Shown: positions 25,747 to 35,003 of the stretch, piece by piece
How the letters are laid out: each line of letters opens with the position of its first letter
Numbering within the stretch: position 1 is the stretch's first letter
Origin: an uncultured bacterium
GTDB taxonomy: Bacteria; Verrucomicrobiota; Lentisphaeria; Victivallales; UBA1829
DNA: 64,000 bases
Direction: 5' to 3'
Assembly: GCA_902780135.1 (NCBI GenBank)
Contig: CACZEK010000007.1
Location: 62,001-126,000, forward strand
The notes under the pieces: generated by a model
Seen by the model: only the letters and a program-made list of their open reading frames with translations
Database searches by the model: none
What the model was told of the DNA's origin: nothing
Translations under genes and position numbers: made by a program

Positions 25747-26585
25747 TTACGACATCCATGCAGCTCAAGGCGAAAACCCGCAATCTGTCAGGCGGAGACA
25801 ACGGCCGCGCGTTGGTTCTGATAAGGACGTTTATCATGGAACGTTTTCTGGAACGCGTGGCACAGTCTTCCTACCGCGATAAGTTCATTTTGAAGGGGGG
25901 TATGCTTGTTGCCGCGATGGTCGGACTTGAGGCCAGGGCAACGATGGATATTGATACGACGATCCAGTCCCTGCCGTTGACGATGTCGGATGCCCGGAAA
26001 GTCATCGACGATATTCTCCGGATTGATGTTCAGGACGGCATCACTTTCACCGTTACTAAGGTTTCTGAAATCATGGAGGAGCACGACTATCCGGGAATCC
26101 GTTTCACGTTGGAAGCGTCGCTCGACAATCTGCGTCAGGTTATCAAGATCGACATCTCCACGGGCGACATTATCACACCGCACCCTGTGCCGTATTCCTA
26201 CAGGCTGATGTTCGAGGACCGCTTCATTTCTCTGTGGTCGTATAACCTCGAAACTCTGCTTGGCGAAAAACTGGAAACAATCATGGCGAGGGAAACGGCC
26301 AACACCAGAATGCGCGATTTCTACGACATCCATGTCCTGACGCAGCAGGTGACCATTGATTACAAGGTCCTGCACGATGCGTTCATGGCGACCAGCCTGA
26401 AACGGAATACCACGGATATGCTGCCGCGATTCGATGCAATCCTCGATGAGATACGTTCCGATTTTGCGATGGAGACTATGTGGGACAAATTTCGGCGCGA
26501 CAATTTTTACGTCGGCGAGCTCACCTGGTCCGAGGTGAATGAGAGCGTGAAGCGGCTCAAGACCGCTGCGCTTGATAAAGCTTGA
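25743..26585 (+). CDS. abiEii: AbiEii-type nucleotidyltransferase toxin
   Basis: The 280-residue protein is an AbiEii/AbiGii-like nucleotidyltransferase. It has FILKGGMLVA (48-57), the catalytic aspartates in ATMDID (D69, D71), a DISTGD segment around residue 138, and LLGEKLETIMARE followed by RMRDFYDIHVL, all typical. Related MenA-type toxins modify tRNA 3' ends, and AbiE systems act in abortive phage defence. The start codon is GTG at 25743 within the antitoxin stop; the ATG at 25758 is an alternative. All catalytic residues visible to me are intact. Confidence 0.9.
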   Translation: MITTSMQLKAKTRNLSGGDNGRALVLIRTFIMERFLERVAQSSYRDKFILKGGMLVAAMVGLEARATMDIDTTIQSLPLTMSDARKVIDDILRIDVQDGITFTVTKVSEIMEEHDYPGIRFTLEASLDNLRQVIKIDISTGDIITPHPVPYSYRLMFEDRFISLWSYNLETLLGEKLETIMARETANTRMRDFYDIHVLTQQVTIDYKVLHDAFMATSLKRNTTDMLPRFDAILDEIRSDFAMETMWDKFRRDNFYVGELTWSEVNESVKRLKTAALDKA

Positions 26586-26655
26586 CCGCACCATCAACGG
26601 AACAAGAGTGTCACGCTCAAAAAAACGTATTGTCAAGCTTCTTGAATAGTTGAAA

Positions 26656-27030
26656 ATGAACAGGACTAACAACAATTTGCGCATGTCAACGGTCAGGTGG
26701 CTCGGACGTCACCTGGCAATCGATCTGGATTTGGGTGCTCTTACTGTTTCCGAGTACACCTTGATTATGAAGACTCTCCGTGCCGTTGCCAAAAAAGGCA
26801 ATACGATGGAGCCGGATATCCCCATCCGACTGGTTGACGCCAAGGAAGCCGCCGACATCCTCGGCATCAGTTACTCCCAATTCAGAGCTCTCGAATTCGA
26901 GGGTGTCCTGCGCATTCCACGGAAAATGCTCGGCAGGAAAACAGTCCGGTACAGAATTACCGACATCAACAATTTCATCATGTCCGACGATGCGACGAAG
27001 AGAGAGAATGACACGGATGAAACAGCCTGA
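26656..27030 (+). CDS. Small excisionase/MerR-like helix-turn-helix protein
   Basis: This 124-residue protein contains, at about 60-110, a helix-turn-helix of the excisionase/AlpA type: LVDAKEAADILGISYSQFRALEFEG, then basic RKMLGRKTVRYR and ITDINNF. The N-terminal 55 residues are not recognised. Such proteins commonly direct recombinases or regulate mobile genes. It is 70 bp downstream of the abiE toxin and has similar composition, so it probably belongs to the same acquired islet. No integrase is present. The frame also allows a TTG start 6 nt upstream, and an internal ATG near residue 12 is possible. Confidence 0.6.
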   Translation: MNRTNNNLRMSTVRWLGRHLAIDLDLGALTVSEYTLIMKTLRAVAKKGNTMEPDIPIRLVDAKEAADILGISYSQFRALEFEGVLRIPRKMLGRKTVRYRITDINNFIMSDDATKRENDTDETA

Positions 27031-27096
27031 TTTCTCGGACGACACCACAAAAATCGAAGACATACATATATTTTCGGGTATTCCCGCGCATGCGCG

Positions 27097-27134
27097 CAGG
27101 CTTCGGCTAAAACACGTTCCTTTACTGAAACTTG
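27097..27134 (-). repeat. Degenerate copy of the 40-nt hairpin repeat
   Basis: On the minus strand it reads CAAGTTTCAGT-AAA, GGAACGTG, TTTTAGCCGAAGCCTG, then CGCGCATGCGCG. It lacks two bases in the left arm and its right arm is diverged, but the flank beyond the right arm is still the GCGC-rich palindrome seen after intact copies. It appears to be an old copy in a non-block position. Confidence 0.7.
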
Positions 27135-27292
27135 AGTGATTTCCTGAGTTTTTGTTTGATTCCGTCCGATTTCTTTTTCTTCGGACAATAAGGCATGTCA
27201 TGTCATTTTTTCATTTGTTCGGCTTCATGCCTGAAACACTTGTTTGCGTCTTCTTTTTTATGGGGAAATCCGTACTTTTTCGGAAAAAAATC

Positions 27293-27320
27293 TTGTTTCT
27301 TCGGAAAAAAGGTGTATATT
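27293..27320 (+). promoter_or_regulatory. Promoter of yajC-secDF
   Basis: TTGTTT (27293-27298), a 16-bp spacer and TATATT (27315-27320). Confidence 0.6.
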
Positions 27321-27371
27321 ATAGTTTTACGCATACAATTTTAGCTTCAACATAACCAGAAAGTTTTGAAC

Positions 27372-27812
27372 ATGGCAAACACTTCCTTTGTCGTTTTCGC
27401 GCAGGCCGCTGACGGTTCCGTGACCGCAACCGCCGCCGCGCCTGCCGCAGAGACCTCCACCGCCCAGACCGGCGCGGCCGCACCCGAAGCCGGGCAGCAG
27501 CAGGTCCCGCCCCCGAGCAATACTATGATGATGGTCCCGTTCATCATCCTGATCGGCGTTATGATCGCGATTTCGATCCGCACCAGCAGCAAGGAAAAGA
27601 AGAAACGCGAAGAGATGATGAATTCGATCCGCAAAGGCACGAAGATCATGACCAGCGGCGGCATCATCGGCGAGATCGCCGAAGTCCAGAAGGACCAGTT
27701 CATGCTGAAGGTCGCGAACAACGTCCAGATCGCCATTTCCCGTTCCGCCGTCGCGCAGGTCATCCAGCCCGCCGCCGACGCCGACACGAAAGCCGAGGTG
27801 ACGAAGAAATGA
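27372..27812 (+). CDS. yajC: Preprotein translocase subunit YajC
   Basis: YajC is the small accessory subunit of the SecDF-YajC complex. The 146-residue protein has an Ala/Pro/Gln-rich N-terminal tail (about 10-48), one membrane helix (about 52-70, MVPFIILIGVMIAISI) and the conserved cytoplasmic domain KKREEMMNSIRKGTKIMTSGGIIGEI. The N-terminal tail is longer than in E. coli (110 residues). ATG at 27372 is preferred to the TTG at 27366. Its stop overlaps the secDF start by 4 bp, confirming the identity by context. Confidence 0.93.
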   Translation: MANTSFVVFAQAADGSVTATAAAPAAETSTAQTGAAAPEAGQQQVPPPSNTMMMVPFIILIGVMIAISIRTSSKEKKKREEMMNSIRKGTKIMTSGGIIGEIAEVQKDQFMLKVANNVQIAISRSAVAQVIQPAADADTKAEVTKK

Positions 27813-30466
27813 AGAACAGCAAGAGCACATTCGCCATTTACTGCGTCTTTGCGCTCGCCGTGATCGGCGTGTTCGTCGCAGCCATGTTCCCGCTGAAGCA
27901 GAGCGATTTCTACGAGACGTTCAGCAAACTGCTCGCCGATCCCGCGGATCCGACCATTCAGAAGGTGGTCGAGCGCGCGAAGGCGCTCCAGCAGGAAGAC
28001 AAGATCAAGTATCTGTATCCCTCCACCGCCCTGGAAGCGGCGTCCCGCGAGATCCGGATGCCTTCGGAGGAAGGCGGTTCCGGCGCGTACTCCGTCGACC
28101 TCGTCCACTTCGTGAAGCCGAACATCGTGAAGGCGCAGAAGCTCCAGAACAACGGCGACGTGATCTCCCTGGTCCGCAAGAACGCCTCCGGCGCGATCCG
28201 CCTCGGCATCGACCTCAACGGCGGCGCGGAATTCCTCCTGCACCTCCAGGCCGACAAGGAGATGGACGGCGCGCAGTTCGATTCGTTCCGCGACAACGCC
28301 ATCGAAACACTCCGCAAGCGTCTGGAAGCGCAGAACTACTTCGAAACGGAGATCTCCCCCGCCGGCCAGGACTTCGTCTCCGTGCGTGTGCCGTCCGTCA
28401 ACTCCGACGACCGCGCCAACCTCGAAAAGCTGATCCTCCGTTCCGCGAAGCTTGAATTCCGCCTCGTCCATCCGAACAACGACGTCGAGGTGCCGAAGTT
28501 CATGGCGTACCTCGCCGCGGGCGGCGATCCGGATTCCTATCCCGACACCCCGTCCGAAGCGGAATTCCTCTCCGAGGAACGCCGCGACGGCAACAACCTG
28601 ATCACGGACTACACCCTTGTCGAGACGACCGTCCAGATGGAAGGCGACAACATCAAGGACTCCTACGTGACCATGAACGAGTTCGGCCAGCGCGAGATCC
28701 TGCTGTTCTTCAACAACGCGGGCACCGTCCAGTTCGGCGAAGTCACCGGCAAGCACGTCGGCGAACGCCTCGCCATCGTGCTCGACGGCCAGCTCTACTC
28801 CGCGCCGACCCTGCTCTCCAAGATCGACGGCGGCACGGCGCGCATCACCGGCTCCTTCTCCCAGGAGGAAGCCAAGAGCGTTTCCGACGCCCTGAAGAGC
28901 GGCAGCCTGCCCTTCGTGATCACGATCGCGTCCCGTTCCGACATCGACGCCACGGTCGGCCAGGAGACCATCCGCAAGAGCATCTACAGCGGTCTCCTCG
29001 GCACGGTCCTCGTGATGATCTTCATGCTCATCTACTACCGCCTCGCCGGCCTCGTCGCGAACATCTCCCTCCTCGTGAACACGGGCGTGCTGCTCGGCGC
29101 CATGGCGGCGTTCGACGTGACCCTGACGCTCCCCGGCATCGCCGGCATCATCCTCACCCTTGGCATGGCGGTCGACGCCAACGTCCTGATCTACGAGCGC
29201 ATCCGCGAGGAACAGGACGCGGGCAAGTCGCTCGAATACGCCGTGAAGACCGGTTTCGACCGCGCCTTCTCCGCCATCTTCGACTCGAACGTGACGACGC
29301 TCTTCACCGGCGCCATCCTCTACTGGCAGGGCACCGGCGCGATCAAGGGGTTCGCCATGACGCTCGTCATCGGCATCTTCACGACCATGTTCTCGGCGGT
29401 CTTCCTGTCCCGCCTGCTTTTCGAGTTCTTCCTGATGCTCCCGCTGAAGCTGAAGAAGATCAACATGATGATGTTCCTGCCGCATCCGCACTTCGACTTC
29501 ATCAAGTTCCGCTTCGTCGGGTTCGGCATTTCCGCCTTCATGATCCTGCTCTCGCTCACGACCATCTTCGTGCGCGGCCGCGACGCCCTCAGCATCGACT
29601 TCACGGGCGGCACCCAGCTGATCGTCAGCTACGTACCGAAAGACAAGACCATGGCGCAGATCCCCGCCGGCGACATCGAAAAGGTCCTGGAGAAGGAAGG
29701 CTACGACGCCAAGGCGACCTACAAGAAGATCACCGACGAGGAGAACGTCGAAGGCAAGAGCGTGCTGGAACTCGTCGTGCGCGACCGCGGCACCGGCACG
29801 GTGTCCCAGGAGAACGCCGACACGCTGATCCGGAAGCTCGACGAAGCGTATCCCGACGTGGAGCTCACCAAGCTCTCCGAGTCCACCCTCGGCGCACTCA
29901 TCGGCGCGGCGTTCACGCGCTCCGCCATCAAGGCGCTCATCTGCGCCATGATCGGCATGATCATCTACATGGTCATCCGCTTCCAGTTCTCCTACTCCAT
30001 CGCGGCGAACATCGCCCTGATCCACGACTCCATCGTGGCGACCGGCCTGTACCTCCTCTTCGGCGGCCAGATTTCGCTGCAGGTGGTGGCTTCGCTGCTG
30101 ACCCTGATCGGCTACTCGGTCAACGACACCATCGTGATCTTCGACCGCCAGCGCGAAAACCTCGCCACGCGCAAGGGCATGAGCTACTTCCAGATCGTCG
30201 ACCTGAGCTTGAACCAGACGCTCGCCCGTACCATCCTGACCTCCGTCTGCGTCCTGCTCGTCCTGGTCTGCCAGCTCGTCTTCGGCGGCGACGGCATCCG
30301 CGACTTCGTGGCGGTCATCCTGATCGGCTGCGTGGTCGGCTGCTACTCCTCCATCTTCGTCTCCCCCATGATCACCGCCTACTGGCACAAGGAAGAGCGC
30401 AACATCTCCTCCGAAGGCCCGGATGACGCGAAGAAGGACGAAAAGGACGAGGCCGTCAAGGCCTGA
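27809..30466 (+). CDS. secDF: Fused protein-export membrane protein SecD-SecF
   Basis: SecDF uses the proton-motive force to complete Sec-dependent export. The 885-residue protein joins both subunits. The SecD half has a membrane anchor, GAIRLGIDLNGGAEFLL (the P1 entry motif), a large periplasmic domain and five helices including IAGIILTLGMAVDANVLIYERIREE. The SecF half begins near residue 560 with HFDFIKFR, then DALSIDFTGGTQL, and ends with helices containing GYSVNDTIVIFDR. Both proton-relay regions (DAN and NDT) are intact. A strong intrinsic terminator follows. Confidence 0.95.
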   Translation: MKNSKSTFAIYCVFALAVIGVFVAAMFPLKQSDFYETFSKLLADPADPTIQKVVERAKALQQEDKIKYLYPSTALEAASREIRMPSEEGGSGAYSVDLVHFVKPNIVKAQKLQNNGDVISLVRKNASGAIRLGIDLNGGAEFLLHLQADKEMDGAQFDSFRDNAIETLRKRLEAQNYFETEISPAGQDFVSVRVPSVNSDDRANLEKLILRSAKLEFRLVHPNNDVEVPKFMAYLAAGGDPDSYPDTPSEAEFLSEERRDGNNLITDYTLVETTVQMEGDNIKDSYVTMNEFGQREILLFFNNAGTVQFGEVTGKHVGERLAIVLDGQLYSAPTLLSKIDGGTARITGSFSQEEAKSVSDALKSGSLPFVITIASRSDIDATVGQETIRKSIYSGLLGTVLVMIFMLIYYRLAGLVANISLLVNTGVLLGAMAAFDVTLTLPGIAGIILTLGMAVDANVLIYERIREEQDAGKSLEYAVKTGFDRAFSAIFDSNVTTLFTGAILYWQGTGAIKGFAMTLVIGIFTTMFSAVFLSRLLFEFFLMLPLKLKKINMMMFLPHPHFDFIKFRFVGFGISAFMILLSLTTIFVRGRDALSIDFTGGTQLIVSYVPKDKTMAQIPAGDIEKVLEKEGYDAKATYKKITDEENVEGKSVLELVVRDRGTGTVSQENADTLIRKLDEAYPDVELTKLSESTLGALIGAAFTRSAIKALICAMIGMIIYMVIRFQFSYSIAANIALIHDSIVATGLYLLFGGQISLQVVASLLTLIGYSVNDTIVIFDRQRENLATRKGMSYFQIVDLSLNQTLARTILTSVCVLLVLVCQLVFGGDGIRDFVAVILIGCVVGCYSSIFVSPMITAYWHKEERNISSEGPDDAKKDEKDEAVKA

Positions 30467-30487
30467 CCTTTCCCGGACTGATCCACC

Positions 30488-30523
30488 AAGACGGCATGCC
30501 CTCCCCGGCGTGCCGTCTTTTTT
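30488..30523 (+). terminator. Intrinsic terminator of yajC-secDF
   Basis: Stem AAGACGGCATGCC / GGCGTGCCGTCTT around CTCCCC, followed by TTTTTT. It is the clearest Rho-independent terminator in the window. Confidence 0.85.
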
Positions 30524-30674
30524 CGTGTCCGCGCGGCGGTTTGCGCCGGGGATACCGGCGCGGACATGGAGCCGTCCGCACGGCCGCGACGCCGCAACGG
30601 GGGCGAAACGGAGAGCGTCTCCGGACGCCATGCAATCTTTTCCGTTTTTTTTGCCGCGTTTCGCGGGCGCGCGC

Positions 30675-30703
30675 TTGCATATCTTCAATTACAGGGGTAT
30701 ATT
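30675..30703 (+). promoter_or_regulatory. Promoter of the arn operon
   Basis: TTGCAT (30675-30680), a 17-bp spacer and TATATT (30698-30703). No PmrA-like or other repeat-type activator site was recognised, so basal rather than two-component-controlled expression is possible. Confidence 0.7.
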
Positions 30704-30748
30704 ATATTAATATTATTTATCGCAACAGTTCAGACAGGACACTTTTTT

Positions 30749-31900
30749 ATGCGCGAAACATTTCTGCCGTTCTCCAAGCCCTCGATCCAGGAATGGGAGA
30801 TCTCCGAGGTCGCCAATGTGCTGCGTTCCGGCTGGATCACCACCGGCCCGAAGAACGCCGAATTCGAAAAGGCGTTCTGCGCCTACACCGGCGCGAAATA
30901 CGCGATCCCGCTGACCTCCGAGACGACCGTCATGCAGGCGCTGTTCCGCGCGCTCGGCCTGAAGCCCGGCGACGAGGTCATCACGCCCTCCATGACGTGG
31001 GTCTCCCTGCCGAACGTCGTTTCCCTGTACGGCGCGAAGCCGGTCTTCGTCGACTGCGACCGCGACACGCTCATGGTCACGGCGGACGCGATCGAGGCGG
31101 CGATCACGCCGCGCACGAAGGCGATCGTCCCGGTCCATTTCGCGGGCGGCGTGCTGGAGCTCGACAAAATCCGCGCCGTCGCCGCCAAACACAACGTCAC
31201 GCTCATCGAGGACGCCGCGCACGCGCTCGGCGCCGAGTTCAAGGGCGAACGCATCGGCAAGCGCGGGCACGTGATGTTCTCGTTCCACCCGATCAAAAAC
31301 ATCACCACCGGCGAGGGCGGCATGTTCGCCACGGACGATTCCGCGCTCGCCGACCGCGTCCGCAGCCTCAAGTTCCACGGCCTCGGCGTCGACGCCTACG
31401 ACCGCCAGACCATGGGCCGCGCCCCGCAGGCGCAGGTGGTCGAACCCGGCTTCAAGTTCAACATGCCGGACATGCAGGCGGTCCTGGGCATCACCCAGCT
31501 CACGCGCGTGGACCGCATGAACGCCGAACGCGGCCACCTGGCGGCGCTCTACCGCGAACGCCTCGCGGACATCCCCGAGCTGATCCCGCTGGCGCGGCCC
31601 GCGTACGAATACAAGGATTCCTACCACCTGATGGTCGTGCGTCTGGACATCGACAGGACCGGCATCACGCGCGACGACTTCATGTCCGAGCTCAAGAAGC
31701 GCAACATCGGCACCGGACTGCATTTCCGCTGCGTCCACGGCCAGAAATACTACCGCGAAGCCTGCCCGGTCCCGGCGGGCTCCCTGCCGAACACCGAGTG
31801 GAACAGCGAGCGCATTTTCTCGCTGCCGTTCTTCCCCGGCATGTCCGACGCCGACGTCGACGACGTGATCGACGCCTGCAAAGAGATCCTGGCGAAGTGA
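30749..31900 (+). CDS. arnB: UDP-4-amino-4-deoxy-L-arabinose aminotransferase
   Basis: ArnB is a PLP enzyme of the DegT/DnrJ/EryC1 family that aminates UDP-4-keto-pentose to UDP-L-Ara4N. The 383-residue sequence begins with FLPFSKPSIQEWEI, matching ArnB, and contains LIEDAAHALGAEFKGERIG and the PLP lysine in FSFHPIKNITTGEGG. The residues IPLTSETTVMQALF cover the phosphate-binding part. ATG at 30749 is the only start downstream of the promoter that begins the domain. It is the first gene of a five-gene arn cluster, which makes the specific assignment firm. Confidence 0.92.
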   Translation: MRETFLPFSKPSIQEWEISEVANVLRSGWITTGPKNAEFEKAFCAYTGAKYAIPLTSETTVMQALFRALGLKPGDEVITPSMTWVSLPNVVSLYGAKPVFVDCDRDTLMVTADAIEAAITPRTKAIVPVHFAGGVLELDKIRAVAAKHNVTLIEDAAHALGAEFKGERIGKRGHVMFSFHPIKNITTGEGGMFATDDSALADRVRSLKFHGLGVDAYDRQTMGRAPQAQVVEPGFKFNMPDMQAVLGITQLTRVDRMNAERGHLAALYRERLADIPELIPLARPAYEYKDSYHLMVVRLDIDRTGITRDDFMSELKKRNIGTGLHFRCVHGQKYYREACPVPAGSLPNTEWNSERIFSLPFFPGMSDADVDDVIDACKEILAK

Positions 31901-31911
31901 GGTAAGACTGC

Positions 31912-34032
31912 ATGGCGGGCGGATTCGACATGATGCGGTTTCAGAAGTGCAGCGACACGCTGATCCCCGAAATGCGCAAGAACGCGAAGTGGATCACGTT
32001 CTGGGTGTTCGCCTGCTTCGTCCTTTTCTTCGGACTCGGCATCTACCCCGCCATCCGCTCGGAGGCCCGCTGGTTCGAGGTCGTCCGCGAAATGCTTATG
32101 ACCGGCGACTGGCTGCATCCGCGCATCAACGGCCAGGCGTACTTCGACAAGCCGCTCGTCAGCTACTGGTTCGCCGCGGTCGTTTCGAAGCTCGCGGGCG
32201 GACACGTCACCGAGCTTTCCGTCCGTCTCCCGAGTACGCTTTTCGCGCTCGCCGGGCTCGCCTGCATCATCTCCGTCGCCCGCAAGTTCTATTCCGAGCG
32301 CACGGCGTATCTGGCGGGCTGGATCCTGCTCAGCACGTATTCGTTCATCGTCTGGGGCCGCCTCGCCGAGGCGGACATGGAGCAGACGGTCTTCATCGTG
32401 ATGGCAGTGACGGTGTATCTGTTCCACCGCGAAACGCCGTCCTTCTGGGCGTATTTCGCGTTCTGGGGCTGCTGTGCGGTCGGGGCGCAGACCAAGGGGC
32501 TTCCGGCCTTTGTCATCCCGCCCGCGCTGGCGCTCATCGACTGTGTCGTCCGGAAATCGTTCCGGGTGCATCTGAACTGGAAATTCTTCCTTGCGCTGTT
32601 CCTCGGCGGCCTCTGCCTGTACGCCGTGCCGTTCGTGCTGGAGGCGCTGACCTCGGAGCATTACGGCGCGAGCGGGATCGTGCTGGTGTTCCGCGAGAAC
32701 CTGATGCGCGTGTTCAATCCGTGGGACCACAACAAGGACCCGTTCTACGTGTACTTCCTGTATCTGCCGCGCCTGATGATCCCGTGGACGCCCTTCTTCA
32801 TCTTCGCGGTCATTGATTATGTCCACGGGCTCATCCGGCGCAAACAGACCTCGAAGGATACGCTGTGGCTGTTCGCCTCGATGGTGTTCATCTTCATCCT
32901 GTTCTCCGCCTCGCGGTCGCGCCGTTCGTACTACATCCTGCCGATCGTGCCGTGGTGCGCGCTCTTCACCGCTGTATGGTTCTCCGAGCCGCAGGAGGGC
33001 TGGACGTTCCTGCGGAAGATCACCGACAAGTTCTTCCGGCTGGTGGATGTCCTGATTCCGGTTGCGGCGGGAATTCTTCTGCTTGTTTCCGTTGCCGGGT
33101 TCGGAATCCTGATCTATAGGGCCACGCATGCTTTCTGGTTTGACCTGCATCTCTCCTCCTTTTCGAGTGAGGGCCGGGCGAATGCCGACCTGATATCGCT
33201 CCTGGCTTTCTTTGCTTTGTACGCATTTCTTTTCAGCATCTTTTGGCTGGTCATCTGGCGGAAATCGCGGAAGAAACTGCTCCGCGAGGGAGCCGAAGGC
33301 GCGTTTGCGCCGTCCGCCGATCCGCTGAACCGCGTGGTCCCGTTCGTCGCGTTCGTGCTGTTCTGCGTCTTCTCGGTCGTGATCCCCACGCTGAGCGAAA
33401 CGGAGGCGTTCGAGTCGACGGCGCCGTTCCTTCGCAGTCACGGTGCCGGTCTGAAAAGGATCATGGCGGAGGATCCGGATTTCCTGAAGCGCACGGCCTT
33501 CTTCGGTTCGGTCGGCGGCGCGGAATTGGCGTACTACATGGATCTTCCGGCGCCGATTCGTTCGTTTTCGCTGGAAAAACTGGACGACACCAACCGGACG
33601 TTCACCTCTGACACGGTCGAAATCGAGGGGCCGGACGAGTTCCGTATTTTCCTGGCGGACGTCCTGGAGCACGGCGGCATGGTGATCACGCGCGGCGACT
33701 GGGTGGCCGAACTGGAGGAATCCGAAGAGGGAAGGGAGTTCCTGGCTCTGCTTCAGGCCGAGTCGGTCTCAGAGCAACTGTCCGAACGGTTCCTATGCCC
33801 AGACGAAAAAATGGCCCTCTTCACCTCGCCGATGAACATCATGCAGGAGTATGAGTTCAAAAAGCTACGGAGAAAACCCGGCTGGCCGGACGACCCCGCA
33901 CTGAAGCGCAAATACAAAAAACTGGACAAAAAACGCGTGTACATTTACTATCATCCATCTTTCCGATACCTCGAATCCATTCGCGAAAAGCACGCCGAAG
34001 CTGACGGCGCAGAAGGGACCCCGCAACCATGA
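31912..34032 (+). CDS. arnT: ArnT-like lipid A aminoarabinose / PMT-family glycosyltransferase
   Basis: This 706-residue polytopic protein belongs to the PMT/ArnT (GT-C) family. The first periplasmic loop contains the catalytic-type motif SEARWFEVVREMLMTGDWLHP and then YFDKPLVSYW, as in ArnT, which moves L-Ara4N from undecaprenyl phosphate to lipid A phosphates. The N-terminal two thirds has about eleven membrane segments; the C-terminal roughly 200 residues form a soluble periplasmic domain. AGGT lies 8 nt before the ATG. It overlaps arnC by 4 bp. Acceptor specificity is inferred from the operon. Confidence 0.87.
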   Translation: MAGGFDMMRFQKCSDTLIPEMRKNAKWITFWVFACFVLFFGLGIYPAIRSEARWFEVVREMLMTGDWLHPRINGQAYFDKPLVSYWFAAVVSKLAGGHVTELSVRLPSTLFALAGLACIISVARKFYSERTAYLAGWILLSTYSFIVWGRLAEADMEQTVFIVMAVTVYLFHRETPSFWAYFAFWGCCAVGAQTKGLPAFVIPPALALIDCVVRKSFRVHLNWKFFLALFLGGLCLYAVPFVLEALTSEHYGASGIVLVFRENLMRVFNPWDHNKDPFYVYFLYLPRLMIPWTPFFIFAVIDYVHGLIRRKQTSKDTLWLFASMVFIFILFSASRSRRSYYILPIVPWCALFTAVWFSEPQEGWTFLRKITDKFFRLVDVLIPVAAGILLLVSVAGFGILIYRATHAFWFDLHLSSFSSEGRANADLISLLAFFALYAFLFSIFWLVIWRKSRKKLLREGAEGAFAPSADPLNRVVPFVAFVLFCVFSVVIPTLSETEAFESTAPFLRSHGAGLKRIMAEDPDFLKRTAFFGSVGGAELAYYMDLPAPIRSFSLEKLDDTNRTFTSDTVEIEGPDEFRIFLADVLEHGGMVITRGDWVAELEESEEGREFLALLQAESVSEQLSERFLCPDEKMALFTSPMNIMQEYEFKKLRRKPGWPDDPALKRKYKKLDKKRVYIYYHPSFRYLESIREKHAEADGAEGTPQP

Positions 34033-34997
34033 CAACGCCCGAAATCGAACTCTCCCTCGTCATTCCGGTCTACAACGAGGAGGAAAACCTGACGGAGCTT
34101 ATCGCCCGCACGACCGCGGCCTGTGACAAGCTCGACTGCACGACCGAGATCATCCTGGTGGACGACGGCAGCGCCGACCGCAGCATGGACATGATCATCG
34201 AGGCGTCGCAGAAGGACCCGCGCATCGTGGGCGTGATCCTGACCTCGAATTTCGGCCAGCACGCCGCCGTGACCGCCGGACTCCAGACGTCGCGCGGCAA
34301 ATACGTCGTCACGCTCGACGCCGACCTGCAGAACCCGCCCGAGGAGATCTACAAGCTCCTGGAAAAACTGCGCGAGGGCTACGACGTCGTCGGCTCCATC
34401 CGCGAAAAACGCCAGGACACGTTCTTCCGCAAGTTCGGCTCGAAGATGGTCAACCTCATGGTCCGCAAGCTCTGCAACGGCAAGACCATGACCGACTACG
34501 GCTGCATGCTCCGCGGCTACAGCCGGAGCGTCGTGGACGCGATCCTGCTGTGCCACGAGAACGGCAAGTTCATCCCGATGCTCGCGATGTCCTACGCGCG
34601 CAAGTCGGTCGAGGTGCACGTGAAGCACGCCGAGCGCGCCGCGGGCGAGTCCAAGTACAGCGTGATGAAGCTCATCGCGCTTCAGTACGACCTGCTGACC
34701 GGCACCAGCACGTTCCCGCTGCGCCTCCTGACCTTCTTCGGGTTCGGCGTTGGCGCGTTCGGCGTGCTGTTCGGCATCTACGTCTTCATCCGGTCCCAGA
34801 TCGACAAGGACTGGGGCGCGTACGGCACGTTCGCGATGTTCGCGATCGTCTTCGTGCTCATGGGCATGCAGTTCGCGTCCATGGGGCTGATGGGCGAGTA
34901 CATCGGCAAGATCCACCTGAACTCGCGCGCCCGCCCTCAATTCTTCATCGAATCGATTCATCGTAAAGAAAATACCCAACCCAAAGAACAGGAGTGA
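34029..34997 (+). CDS. arnC: Undecaprenyl-phosphate 4-deoxy-4-formamido-L-arabinose transferase
   Basis: ArnC is a GT2-family enzyme that loads formyl-Ara4N on undecaprenyl phosphate. The 322-residue protein has LSLVIPVYNEEENL (9-22), the metal-binding DAD in TLDADLQNPPEE, and two C-terminal membrane helices. RAAGESKYS in the middle is the conserved substrate loop of the ArnC/DPM1 group. The start overlaps the arnT stop (ATGA). Dolichol-phosphate mannose synthase-like enzymes are the main alternative, excluded mostly by context. Confidence 0.92.
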   Translation: MTTPEIELSLVIPVYNEEENLTELIARTTAACDKLDCTTEIILVDDGSADRSMDMIIEASQKDPRIVGVILTSNFGQHAAVTAGLQTSRGKYVVTLDADLQNPPEEIYKLLEKLREGYDVVGSIREKRQDTFFRKFGSKMVNLMVRKLCNGKTMTDYGCMLRGYSRSVVDAILLCHENGKFIPMLAMSYARKSVEVHVKHAERAAGESKYSVMKLIALQYDLLTGTSTFPLRLLTFFGFGVGAFGVLFGIYVFIRSQIDKDWGAYGTFAMFAIVFVLMGMQFASMGLMGEYIGKIHLNSRARPQFFIESIHRKENTQPKEQE

Positions 34998-35003
34998 CAC
35001 CGC

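Larger units (their letters stand above)
27031..27371. other. Intergenic region with one degenerate hairpin repeat
   Basis: It holds the diverged repeat at 27097-27134, a T-rich stretch (27150-27300) and the yajC promoter. No gene was found. Confidence 0.5.

Noticed and set aside
27347-30688. 1113-codon minus-strand frame opposite secDF
   Set aside because: It is a codon-bias shadow of secDF, which has clear SecD and SecF motifs.
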